From the NCBI GenBank assembly GCA_039989475.1, contig JBDXHU010000002.1, positions 1-64,000 on the forward strand: a stretch of DNA of 64,000 bases, read 5' to 3'. Below are positions 13,472 through 21,591 of this stretch, one piece after another. Every line of letters begins with the position of its first letter. Positions within the stretch are counted from its first letter, which is position 1. The notes under the pieces are model-generated. The model ran no database searches, had not been told where the DNA came from, and worked only from the letters and a program-made list of their open reading frames with translations. Source of the DNA: JBDXHU01 sp039989475 (lineage in GTDB: Bacteria; Pseudomonadota; Gammaproteobacteria; Pseudomonadales; Halieaceae). Both the position numbers and the translations under genes were made by a program.

Positions 13472-15115
13472 ATGTTTAAGAGAAGCCTGATGTTGCTGGT
13501 GCTGTGCTGCTGGCAAAGCCTGCCGGTGCAGGCGGCGCTGGAAGATGAAATATTTACCATCATGCAATCAGTGCACCAGGGAGAGCCGGTACAGTTCATG
13601 GCCGAGCCTGTTCGCGCAGGAGACATCCTCGACGTTTTCTATGCCGGGCGCGAGTACGCCCCGGCCTGGGAAGGATATGACTACATCAAACAGGTGTTGG
13701 CAGAAGTCGCCGGCAGTGAGCAAGAGGGTCTCAATCCGGAGGACTACCACTACAGTGCCCTGTTGCAACTGGTAGAGGACTATCGCGCGAGTGGTGAGCG
13801 TAATCAGCGCGTACGCGCCCAGTTCGATGTGCTCTTGAGTGACGGTATTCTGCTTTACGCCCGTCATCTGCAGGAGGGAAAGGTAGACCCGGGCGCAGTC
13901 GAAGAGAGCTGGAACTTCAGTCGCCGTGAGTTCGACCCACAGACTGTCGCATCGCGACTGAGCGAGGCGATAAAGACGCGCAAGGTTGTTGAAATACTCG
14001 AGGACATGAAGCCCGACGTCGAATTTTATGGGCTGATGAAAAACGAGCTACAGCGCTTTAAGGGCCTGGAAAAGCAGTACGTGTTTCAGCCAGTACCTGA
14101 CGACACGGTACTCAAGCCGGGTATGCAGCACCCTAATGTGGCGGCCCTGCGCGAGCAGTTGGCGCGACTGGGGCTGGCGTCGCGCACCACTGCCACGCCT
14201 GATGTATTTGATGATGCCCTGCGAGACTCTGTCGAGCAATTCCAGCGACTTCACGCCGTTGATGTCGATGGCGTCGTCGGCGGTCAAAGCTTTCGCGCAC
14301 TGAACGTGTCCTACGCTGATCGGGCCGATCAGATCCGGCTCAACCTGGATCGGGTACGCTGGGTGCAGGATGACAGGACTGAAGAAATGGTCCTGGTAAA
14401 CATTGCCGGCTATGAAATGTACTATTTTCGTGACGACGAGGTGGCCTGGCGCACGGATGTGATGGTAGGCACGATTCGCAATGAAACGCCGATCTTCCAC
14501 GCCAGCATGAGCTACCTGGTATTGAACCCGACCTGGACCGTGCCGCGCAGCATTATTCGCAAGAGCCTGTTTGCCAAGTTTGCTGCTGATCCCGGATACG
14601 TAAAGGCGCATAACTACAAGCTCTACGATAGTGAGGGGGTGGAGGCTGATCCTGCGAGCATGGATTGGGCCAGCTATAGCCGCAATCGTTTTCCCTACCG
14701 TGTCGTGCAGCAGCCGGGACCGGGCAACGCGCTGGGTCGGGTGAAGTTCATGTTTCCCAACAAGCACGCAGTGTACCTGCATGACACGCCTTCCCGGGCG
14801 CTGTTTTCCCGCACTGACCGTGCTTTCAGTCATGGCTGTGTACGGGTTAAGGATCCGCTGAACTTTGCCGACCTGCTGCTGGAAGATAATACTGACTGGA
14901 ATCGCCAGCGCATCGACGAAACAGTGTCGGTAACCGAGCAGCACTCACCGGAGCAGACCGTGTTGCGCTTGAAAAAACCGGTTGATGTGATGCTGATGTA
15001 CTGGACCGTCAGCCCAACGATTGATGGTGATCTCCAGTTTCATCCAGATGTTTACCAGCGCGACCCCAAGTCCCTGGCCTCACTGAAGGAAACACCACAC
15101 TGGGCTCGCCTTTGA
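13472..15115 (+). CDS. YcbB-type L,D-transpeptidase
   Basis: A 547-residue periplasmic enzyme that makes 3-3 cross-links in peptidoglycan or attaches other groups through a catalytic cysteine. A signal peptide (about residues 1-22, ending VQA) is followed by a scaffold region, a peptidoglycan-binding repeat near residues 215-275 (HPNVAALREQL, DGVVGGQSFRAL), and a YkuD domain. The catalytic motif SHGCVRV places C at about residue 456. ATG 13472 follows GAGGAG, and a GTG two codons upstream is possible. It overlaps the next gene by four bases. Confidence 0.94.
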   Translation: MFKRSLMLLVLCCWQSLPVQAALEDEIFTIMQSVHQGEPVQFMAEPVRAGDILDVFYAGREYAPAWEGYDYIKQVLAEVAGSEQEGLNPEDYHYSALLQLVEDYRASGERNQRVRAQFDVLLSDGILLYARHLQEGKVDPGAVEESWNFSRREFDPQTVASRLSEAIKTRKVVEILEDMKPDVEFYGLMKNELQRFKGLEKQYVFQPVPDDTVLKPGMQHPNVAALREQLARLGLASRTTATPDVFDDALRDSVEQFQRLHAVDVDGVVGGQSFRALNVSYADRADQIRLNLDRVRWVQDDRTEEMVLVNIAGYEMYYFRDDEVAWRTDVMVGTIRNETPIFHASMSYLVLNPTWTVPRSIIRKSLFAKFAADPGYVKAHNYKLYDSEGVEADPASMDWASYSRNRFPYRVVQQPGPGNALGRVKFMFPNKHAVYLHDTPSRALFSRTDRAFSHGCVRVKDPLNFADLLLEDNTDWNRQRIDETVSVTEQHSPEQTVLRLKKPVDVMLMYWTVSPTIDGDLQFHPDVYQRDPKSLASLKETPHWARL

Positions 15116-16026
15116 AGGCTGCTTGTTGCGCCCTGCTGGCACTGGCACTGGGCTGGGTGGTGCCGCTGGCGGCGGCACCGCTGCAGCTGGGTATTCGCGG
15201 CCATCAGCTGCAGTTACCGCTGTTCAGTGTGTTCGCAAGCCCGGCGGAGATGCTGCACATTACCCACGCCTATACCGGAGATTCGCTGGCAGTGACCCTC
15301 GATGGTGAGACCACTGGCCGGCAGGATGCGACGGGTCTGCACCTGCAGGCGCCCGCTCAACCCGGCCTCTACGAGTTGCGATTGCGGCGTAGGGATAACG
15401 GCGATGAAACTCTCCTCAAGCTGTGGGTAAGCACCCCGCGTGAGCAGGTCTCCGACGGAAAATTGAACGGTTACGAGATCGGGCCCTACCCGCCGCCGCG
15501 GAGCAAGCGCCCCAACTATGAACCGCCGCCCGGCTTCATCGAAGTTACCCGGGAAAATATTGATACCCGGCTAAGTCCCCATTTCACCTTGCGTCAGTTT
15601 TTGTGCAAGCAACAATCGGAATACCCCAAGTACGTGGTGATCCAGGAAAGCCTGCTATTGCTGCTGGAAGGTTTGCTGCTCGATGTGCGCGCGGCCGGTT
15701 TCGCAGTGGACAGCTTCGGTATTATCAGCGGCTATCGAACACCCTGGTATAACCGAAAAATTGGCAATGTTCGCTACAGTCGCCATGTCTATGGTGATGC
15801 CATGGACATCTTCATCGATGTGGATGGTAATGGCCGTATGGATGACCTGAACAACGACGGCATGCACAACCAGAAAGATATTGACCGCTTTTTCCAGATC
15901 GTTGATAACTTTAAGGCCCGGCCGGAAAACGCCTCGCTGGTGGGCGGTGTTGGCCACTATAACAAGACCTCACGGCACGGTGGTTTTGTACACATTGATA
16001 CCCGCGGCTACCGCGCCCGGTGGTAG
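15112..16026 (+). CDS. M15-family peptidase (YcbK/DUF882-like)
   Basis: A 304-residue secreted protein with start TTG 15112 in a TTGA overlap with the stop of the transpeptidase gene. There is a signal peptide (about 1-22), an Ig-like N-terminal region (about 25-110), then a peptidase M15 domain with zinc ligands H225 and D232 in SRHVYGDAMD and H294 in FVHID. E. coli has ycbB next to ycbK, the same pairing, which supports a joint role in remodelling the peptidoglycan cross-links. The segment DVDGNGRMDDLNNDG within the domain looks like a calcium-binding loop, an unusual insert. Confidence 0.9.
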   Translation: MKAACCALLALALGWVVPLAAAPLQLGIRGHQLQLPLFSVFASPAEMLHITHAYTGDSLAVTLDGETTGRQDATGLHLQAPAQPGLYELRLRRRDNGDETLLKLWVSTPREQVSDGKLNGYEIGPYPPPRSKRPNYEPPPGFIEVTRENIDTRLSPHFTLRQFLCKQQSEYPKYVVIQESLLLLLEGLLLDVRAAGFAVDSFGIISGYRTPWYNRKIGNVRYSRHVYGDAMDIFIDVDGNGRMDDLNNDGMHNQKDIDRFFQIVDNFKARPENASLVGGVGHYNKTSRHGGFVHIDTRGYRARW

Positions 16027-16117
16027 TGGTGCCGGCCGCGCGCTGGACGGCCCGCCAGTAATCAGCCACAGTGACGACCGGGGTTCTGATGCAGCCTGAA
16101 GAATGGAGAGAGTCGCC

Positions 16118-17053
16118 GTGAAATGCCACCAGTTGTTGTGCCTGCTGTGGGCCGGAATGGCCACTATGGCCAGTGCTGATGTATTGGTGATTGCCCACCG
16201 CGGTGCCAGTGCTTACCTGCCAGAGCATACCCTGCCGGCGGCGGCCATGGCCCACGCCATGGGCGCTGACTATATCGAGCAGGATGTGGTGCTGAGCGCC
16301 GATGATGTCCCCATTGTTCTGCATGACCTGACCCTGGATGCAACCACCGATGTGGCACGGCGTTTCCCGGGGCGGGGGCGAGACGACGGTCACTTCTACG
16401 CCATCGATTTTAGCCTGGCTGAAATCAAGACCCTCAGCGTCGGTGAGCGGGTTGACGGCAGCGGTAATGCCAGGCGCGCCGACCGCTTTCCTGCAGATGA
16501 GAAATTTCTGCAGTTGCCCACCCTGGCGGAGGAAATCGAGTTAATCCAGGGGCTTAATCGCAGTACCGGACGCGACGTCGGTATTTACGTGGAATTGAAG
16601 AACTCGGCCTTCCACGCAGCGGCCGGTAAAGAATTGCCGGCAGCCGTGCTACAGGTGCTCTACGCCTATGGCTACCGCAACGCCGGTCACAAGGTTTACC
16701 TGCAGAGCTTCGAGCCGGCAACGCTGCGGCTGTTGAAAGATCACACCAGTATTCGACTGGTACAGCTGCTGGAAGACAAACAGCTGACAGAGGCGCGAGT
16801 TAAGGAGATTGCCAGCTACGCCCAGGGCGTGGGGCCCTGGATTGGGTTCCTGGCCGATGCCCCCGAGTTTGTGGTGGCGGCACAGGCGGCGAAGCTGGAG
16901 GTGCATCCGTTTACATTCCGCGCCGACCAGCTGCCTCGTGGCGTCGCCAGCTATACGCAGCTGCTCGACTATTTTGTGCGTGAACTGAAAGTCGATGGCC
17001 TGTTTACCGACCAGCCGGATATTACCCGTCGCTATCTGGACCGGTTAAGGTAG
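16118..17053 (+). CDS. glpQ: Periplasmic glycerophosphodiester phosphodiesterase GlpQ
   Basis: It hydrolyses deacylated phospholipids (glycerophosphodiesters) to glycerol-3-phosphate and an alcohol. GTG 16118 follows GGAGAGAG and gives a clean signal peptide (MKCHQLLCLLWAGMATMASA). ATG 16103 is an alternative. Active-site residues are H27-R28 in AHRGASAYLPEHT and the ExD and HD of the next strands (EQDVVLSADDVPIVLHD). The long insert and periplasmic location match GlpQ rather than cytosolic UgpQ. The glycerol-3-phosphate dehydrogenase at 48004 would use its product. Confidence 0.93.
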   Translation: MKCHQLLCLLWAGMATMASADVLVIAHRGASAYLPEHTLPAAAMAHAMGADYIEQDVVLSADDVPIVLHDLTLDATTDVARRFPGRGRDDGHFYAIDFSLAEIKTLSVGERVDGSGNARRADRFPADEKFLQLPTLAEEIELIQGLNRSTGRDVGIYVELKNSAFHAAAGKELPAAVLQVLYAYGYRNAGHKVYLQSFEPATLRLLKDHTSIRLVQLLEDKQLTEARVKEIASYAQGVGPWIGFLADAPEFVVAAQAAKLEVHPFTFRADQLPRGVASYTQLLDYFVRELKVDGLFTDQPDITRRYLDRLR

Positions 17054-17062
17054 GATTGAGCC

Positions 17063-18097
17063 ATGCGCAGTAATTCCGTTATCCATGTAGTCAGCTGTCA
17101 CGCCGAGGGTGAAGTCGGGGACGTGATTGTCGGTGGTGTGGCGCCTCCGCCCGGCGACAGCATCTGGGAACAGTCTCGCTGGATCGCGGCGGATCAGACC
17201 CTGCGCAACTTTGTGCTCAATGAACCTCGCGGCGGCGTTTTTCGCCACGTAAATTTGCTGGTGCCAGCAAAACACCCGGATGCCCAGATGGGCTGGATCA
17301 TCATGGAGCCGGAAGATACGCCGCCCATGTCCGGCTCGAACAGCATCTGTGTCGCCACCGTGATACTGGAGACCGGCATCTTGCCCATGCAGGAACCGGA
17401 GACCCGCATGACCCTGGAGGCGCCGGGCGGACTGGTGGAGGTCGTGGCCGAATGTGACGCGGGTAAGGTCAAGCAGGTCACGGTGCGTAATGTGGCATCG
17501 TTTGTCGACCGCTGTGACGCCATGCTGGAAGTGGCGGGCATTGGCAGCCTGCGTGTGGATACCGCCTATGGCGGTGACAGTTTTGTGATTGTCGATGCCG
17601 AGGCGCTGGGCTTTGCCATTACCCCGGACGAAGCGCGCGAACTGGCGCAGACCGGCATCAAAATTACCAATGCCGCCAATGAACAATTGGGCTTCACGCA
17701 CCCGGAGAATTCCGACTGGAAGCATATTTCATTCTGCCAGATCGCAGGGCCGTTACAGCAGGAGCAGGGGGTGTGGAGCGGGCGCAATACGGTGGTCATT
17801 AAGCCGGGCAAGCTCGACCGCTGTCCGACCGGAACCGGCTGTTCTGCACGCATGGCCCTGTTGCACCATCAGGGTTTAATGCAGGCCGGAGACCGATATG
17901 TGGCAGAATCCGTCATTGGCGCACGTTTTTCCTGCGCCATTGATTCCCTGACCCAGGTGGGTGATCGGCCCGCGATTCATCCATTGATTTCAGGGCGGGC
18001 CTGGATCACCGGTACCCACCAGCATCTGTTGGACCCGGATGATCCCTGGCCGGGCGGTTACCGGGTCGCCGACACCTGGCCGGTATTAGGAGAGTAA
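17063..18097 (+). CDS. Proline racemase family, possible trans-3-hydroxyproline dehydratase or hydroxyproline epimerase
   Basis: A 344-residue two-lobed enzyme. In this family two residues flank the alpha-carbon: Cys/Cys in racemases and 4-hydroxyproline epimerases, Thr or Ser in place of the first Cys in other members. Here the first is S90 (MSGSNSIC) and the second C254 (DRCPTGTGC). Thr/Cys enzymes dehydrate trans-3-hydroxy-L-proline. The Ser/Cys pair is compatible with either activity. An ornithine-cyclodeaminase-family gene 1.7 kb downstream could reduce the dehydratase product to proline, which favours the dehydratase reading. It follows glpQ by 9 bases. Confidence 0.9.
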   Translation: MRSNSVIHVVSCHAEGEVGDVIVGGVAPPPGDSIWEQSRWIAADQTLRNFVLNEPRGGVFRHVNLLVPAKHPDAQMGWIIMEPEDTPPMSGSNSICVATVILETGILPMQEPETRMTLEAPGGLVEVVAECDAGKVKQVTVRNVASFVDRCDAMLEVAGIGSLRVDTAYGGDSFVIVDAEALGFAITPDEARELAQTGIKITNAANEQLGFTHPENSDWKHISFCQIAGPLQQEQGVWSGRNTVVIKPGKLDRCPTGTGCSARMALLHHQGLMQAGDRYVAESVIGARFSCAIDSLTQVGDRPAIHPLISGRAWITGTHQHLLDPDDPWPGGYRVADTWPVLGE

Positions 18098-18100
18098 TTT

Positions 18101-18652
18101 ATGGCAGGCAAGGAATATTCAGAAGCCAGCTTCGCAAGCTTTATGCGCCAGTCGGTGACAGCTGGCCTGACTAACCCGGCGACGCTGCGGGCGCGCAAGG
18201 TGGCCGCCGAGCAGTTGTTAGCAGAGCTCAAATCCCACGAGCGCAACGATCTGCGCCTGCTCGACCTGGATGAGTTATGCGCTCGCTTTCACAAGCTCGA
18301 GGGTTCGACTATTCGTCCAGAAAGTCTCGACGTCTATAAGACCCGGCTTAGCGACGCCCTGGCTGATTTTATTGCCTGGACCGATGATCCCAAGAGTTTT
18401 GCGCCGCGTGAAACCGAGCAGCGGGTGCTCAAGGAGCAGCTGAAAAGTGAGCCGCCAGGGCACAAGCAGGCGCGGGAGGAGTTGGCCCTTAATCCGCCGC
18501 GCAATCCACATGAGATATTCCCGGTGCCCTTGCGCGAAGACCTGGTGGTCTACGTGCAAAATGTACCCCTGGACATGACCCGACGTGAGGCTGAGAAAAT
18601 AGCCGCCGTGGTGCGAGCGCTGGCGCTGCCAGACGAGGATGAACAGTCGTGA
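18101..18652 (+). CDS. Conserved-looking helical protein, unknown
   Basis: A 183-residue soluble, largely helical protein, three bases after the previous gene. Residues about 10-115 form a bundle with a TLRARKVAAEQLL helix and the pattern RLSDALADFIAWTDDPKSF. The end (HEIFPVPLREDLVVYVQNVPLDMTRREAEKIAAVVRAL) forms a short strand-turn-helix unit. The start overlaps no gene, but its stop overlaps the next start (GTGA), so the two are coupled. No function is recognised. Confidence 0.8.
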   Translation: MAGKEYSEASFASFMRQSVTAGLTNPATLRARKVAAEQLLAELKSHERNDLRLLDLDELCARFHKLEGSTIRPESLDVYKTRLSDALADFIAWTDDPKSFAPRETEQRVLKEQLKSEPPGHKQAREELALNPPRNPHEIFPVPLREDLVVYVQNVPLDMTRREAEKIAAVVRALALPDEDEQS

Positions 18653-19239
18653 GCCGACTCATACTGCTGGCGCCCCTGCTTTTGTTTGGCATGGGCGGGG
18701 TTTACTTCCTGACTCTGTTCCTGGCGCACAGCAATGACGGGCCGGTCTATGAGAACCTGCTGCCGGAATTGATCGGTTTTTGTCTGGAAGGTTTCTTCCT
18801 GATTGGCTTGTTTTCCCTGATCCAGCGCCGCCGAGAGCGCGAACGCAAGGAAGAACTTCGGCTCAGCCTGCGCGGCGCCCTGCGCGACATTCTCAGCCAT
18901 CTCGATATCAGCCTGTTGGGTGAAACCGCGCAACCGGCGGCCTCCCGCGCTCTGGAGGCCGACCCACAGCTGGTCGCTAACCTGATTATGAAGCTGGCGG
19001 ATAATCCACTGGACGTGGATTCGATGGCGCGCCTGAAAAACGTGGCGCAGCGCAATCTCACCACCATACATGACCTGATTCCGGTGGCAGCGCAACTTAG
19101 CGCCGACCATATTCGCTGGTGGCTGGCCATCACCGATAGTGTGCGCCAGCTGGCAGAGTCCACCGATGCTGCCTCCATTGCCGGTGGCCTGCATCGTTTC
19201 CTGGCCAACCTGGGTGAGTTTGACGAGCTCGTACTTTAA
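18649..19239 (+). CDS. Two-helix membrane protein with cytosolic helical domain, unknown
   Basis: A 196-residue protein starting at GTG 18649 in a GTGA overlap with the previous stop. Two membrane segments (about 5-25 and 38-58) are followed by a basic stop-transfer stretch (QRRRERERKEELR), then about 135 residues of predicted helices. The coupling suggests that the soluble 183-residue protein and this membrane protein work together. No family is recognised. Confidence 0.8.
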   Translation: MSRLILLAPLLLFGMGGVYFLTLFLAHSNDGPVYENLLPELIGFCLEGFFLIGLFSLIQRRRERERKEELRLSLRGALRDILSHLDISLLGETAQPAASRALEADPQLVANLIMKLADNPLDVDSMARLKNVAQRNLTTIHDLIPVAAQLSADHIRWWLAITDSVRQLAESTDAASIAGGLHRFLANLGEFDELVL

Positions 19240-19318
19240 GCTTGCTGTTCTACATCAATTCTTCCATCTGCGGATTTCCCTATCATTGACTCATCAGTTT
19301 CTTAAGAGGAGTTAACGG

Positions 19319-19810
19319 ATGTTATATCAGGTAAGCGGAGATATTTTGTTGAGTAAGGCCCAGGTGATTGCCCACGGGGTGGCCGCCAATGATCCCATGA
19401 ACCAGGGCCTGGCCATGTCATTGCATGAGCGCTACCCGGAACTGCACAAGGGTTTCCATCAGTGGTGTCGGCAGGGCCACCCAAAGCCCGGTGAGGCATG
19501 GCGCTGGGATGGCCCCGGTAACGCGTGTATCGTGAACCTGCTGACCCAGGAGGGTGGTTACGGCCACGGTTCCCGGCCGGGTAAGGCCACCGCCAAGTCG
19601 GTAAACGATTCTCTGAAATCGCTGGCCAAAATGGCCAGCAAGGAAAAATTCAGTTCACTTGCCTTGCCGCGCCTGGCGACCGGGGTAGGGGGTATGGATT
19701 GGACCGAGGTAGAACCGATGGTCGAACATCGCCTCGGCGAGCTGGGTATTCCCGTCTACATTTATGTGGAATACCATGCTGGACAAAAGGCCGAGGAGCC
19801 CGGCCTGTAG
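19319..19810 (+). CDS. Macro domain protein (ADP-ribose binding)
   Basis: A 163-residue single macro domain, the fold that binds ADP-ribose and may remove it from proteins, DNA or O-acetyl groups. The first loop reads AHGVAANDPMNQGLA in place of the common N-A-A-N. The phosphate loop is RLATGVGGMDW, and the strand/turn order (YQVSGDIL, then IVNLLTQ, SLALPRLATGVGG) matches the TARG1/Appr-1''-P phosphatase branch. It starts at ATG 19319 after AAGAGGAG. It stands alone, 24 bases before the next operon's start codon, with no recognisable toxin partner nearby. Confidence 0.9.
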   Translation: MLYQVSGDILLSKAQVIAHGVAANDPMNQGLAMSLHERYPELHKGFHQWCRQGHPKPGEAWRWDGPGNACIVNLLTQEGGYGHGSRPGKATAKSVNDSLKSLAKMASKEKFSSLALPRLATGVGGMDWTEVEPMVEHRLGELGIPVYIYVEYHAGQKAEEPGL

Positions 19811-19834
19811 GACAACCCGGAGGGAGGTCTCGCG

Positions 19835-20809
19835 CTGAGAATTATTGATGGGGAACTGGTACGCCGGCTCCTGCCAATGAACGAGTGTATTGAGGTAATG
19901 GAGCCAGCCATGCTGGCGGCATCCGCAGGCACCGCTACTATCCCGCCACGTCAGTTTTCAGCGATAGGCGATGGCCCCGAATTGTTCGGCATGATGCCCG
20001 GGACTGCACCTGAGTTGGGTAGTTACGGCGCCAAGGTGATCAGCCTGCACCCGGCTAACCCGGGAGCCGGACTACCCGCCATCCAGGGTTTCGTGGCCCT
20101 GTTTGATTACCATAATGGTGCACCGCTGGCGCTGCTGGAAGGTGCCGCCATTACCGCGATTCGCACCGCCGCAGCCTCCGGTCTCGCCACCCGTGAATTG
20201 GCCCCGCCAGACGCCGCCAGCTGCGGCATTTTTGGTACCGGTGTGCAGGCGATTACCCATATAGATGCGATGTGCGCGGTGCGACCGGTCTCTGAAATTC
20301 GGGTGTGGGCCCGCGATCATGGCAAGGCAGTAGACTTCGCCGCTGGCCAGGCCGAGCGCACCGGGCTGGATGTTTGTGCCGTGGCTGACCCGGCTGAGGC
20401 GGCCGCCTGTGCGTTGCTGTGCACCGTCACCGGTGCCAGCGAACCGATACTGCAGTCGAACTGGGTGCAGCCCGGTAGTCATATAAACCTGGTTGGCGCA
20501 CACACACTTAACAGCCGGGAAGCTGACAGTGCACTGATCGCCCGATCTGCTGTCTATGTTGACTTGCTCGAGTCGGCCCACAATGAAGCGGGTGATGTGA
20601 TGATTCCCATTCACGAGGGCCTGGTGGGCCCGGCACATATTATCGGTGAAATAGGCCAGCTGTTGGCAGGCACTATTAGCGGGCGGCGCGAGGCCGGGCA
20701 AATAACAATCTACAAATCCCTGGGGATCACTGCCCAGGACCTCTATGCCGCGGACTATGTTTACCAGCGAGCACTGGCGGAAGATAGTGGCCAGGTGGTG
20801 CAGCTGTGA
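19835..20809 (+). CDS. Ornithine cyclodeaminase/mu-crystallin family reductase, probable CTG start
   Basis: An NAD(P)-dependent enzyme of the family with ornithine cyclodeaminase, alanine dehydrogenase and delta-1-pyrroline-2-carboxylate reductase. The Rossmann motif is CGIFGTGVQAITH. The first ATG (19877) begins at NECIEVME and cuts off the family's typical opening. An in-frame CTG at 19835 restores RIIDGELVRRLLPM and lies 7 bases after GGAGGGAGG, so it is my preferred start. As the family includes P2C reductases of hydroxyproline catabolism, it may partner the proline-racemase-family enzyme at 17063. It overlaps the LolA-like gene (GTGA). Confidence 0.85.
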   Translation: MRIIDGELVRRLLPMNECIEVMEPAMLAASAGTATIPPRQFSAIGDGPELFGMMPGTAPELGSYGAKVISLHPANPGAGLPAIQGFVALFDYHNGAPLALLEGAAITAIRTAAASGLATRELAPPDAASCGIFGTGVQAITHIDAMCAVRPVSEIRVWARDHGKAVDFAAGQAERTGLDVCAVADPAEAAACALLCTVTGASEPILQSNWVQPGSHINLVGAHTLNSREADSALIARSAVYVDLLESAHNEAGDVMIPIHEGLVGPAHIIGEIGQLLAGTISGRREAGQITIYKSLGITAQDLYAADYVYQRALAEDSGQVVQL

Positions 20810-21591
20810 AAGCCTACTGGCTGCTGTTGATCTCAGCCCTGCTGGCGGCAGGCGTACAGTCGCAGCCAGCGAGCGTGGTGCCAGCGGAAGATGACACCGG
20901 CCTGGATGCGCATGCGCTGGTGGCCGGGGCCATAGACCTGACTCGCGGCCATACGTCCTACGCCGAGATGTCCATGCGCATTCATCGCCCGGACTGGGAG
21001 CGTAACTCTGCGCTGATCGCCTGGACCCGGGGTCGAGAGGATGCACTTATTCGCTTTACTGCGCCGGCCAAGGATGCCGGCAATGCCACCCTTAAGGACG
21101 ACGAGCGCATGTGGACCTACACGCCGCGCTTGAACCGGGTGATCCGCCTGCCCTATAGCCTTATGTCCCAGAGTTGGGCCGGCTCTGATTTTTCCTACAA
21201 CGACCTGTCCCGCACCGACGCCCTGTTACACCAGTACCAACTCTCTATCAGCCAGGTGCAGGAGCAGGACGGCCATACCCTCTATACCATTGAAGCCGTT
21301 CCCCATGAGAACGCGCCGGTGGTATGGGGGCGGGAAGTGATTGAGTTGCGTGACGACTACGTGTTGCTTGCGCACACCTTTTACGACCAGGACGATATTG
21401 CGCTCAAGCAGTTGAAGGCAATGGAGATTGGAACACTGGGAGGGCGCGTGTTCGCCACTCGCATGCGCATGTCGAAACTGGACGAGACCGACCATTGGAC
21501 CGAGGTCAGTTACCAGGAGGTACAGTTTGATATCGATGTTGATGACGAGTTATTCACCGTGTATTCGCTCAAGGCCGGTCGCGGTTCGTGA
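20806..21591 (+). CDS. LolA-like outer membrane lipoprotein-sorting protein
   Basis: A 261-residue protein starting GTG 20806, overlapping the previous stop. Signal peptide about 1-19. The rest is an open beta barrel of the LolA/LolB-like fold, with the family pattern RFTAPAKDAGNATLKDDERMWTY and PRLNRVIRLP, the markers I associate with the LolA-like PF17131 group. Members carry lipoproteins or lipids between the membranes. It is directly followed, with overlaps, by two permeases, an ATPase and a barrel, so it is likely the periplasmic shuttle of that system. Confidence 0.88.
   Translation: MKAYWLLLISALLAAGVQSQPASVVPAEDDTGLDAHALVAGAIDLTRGHTSYAEMSMRIHRPDWERNSALIAWTRGREDALIRFTAPAKDAGNATLKDDERMWTYTPRLNRVIRLPYSLMSQSWAGSDFSYNDLSRTDALLHQYQLSISQVQEQDGHTLYTIEAVPHENAPVVWGREVIELRDDYVLLAHTFYDQDDIALKQLKAMEIGTLGGRVFATRMRMSKLDETDHWTEVSYQEVQFDIDVDDELFTVYSLKAGRGS

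Noticed and set aside
14048..14944. Minus-strand frame of 298 codons inside the transpeptidase gene
   Set aside because: The L,D-transpeptidase on the plus strand has a complete signal, PG-binding and catalytic region, leaving this as a shadow.
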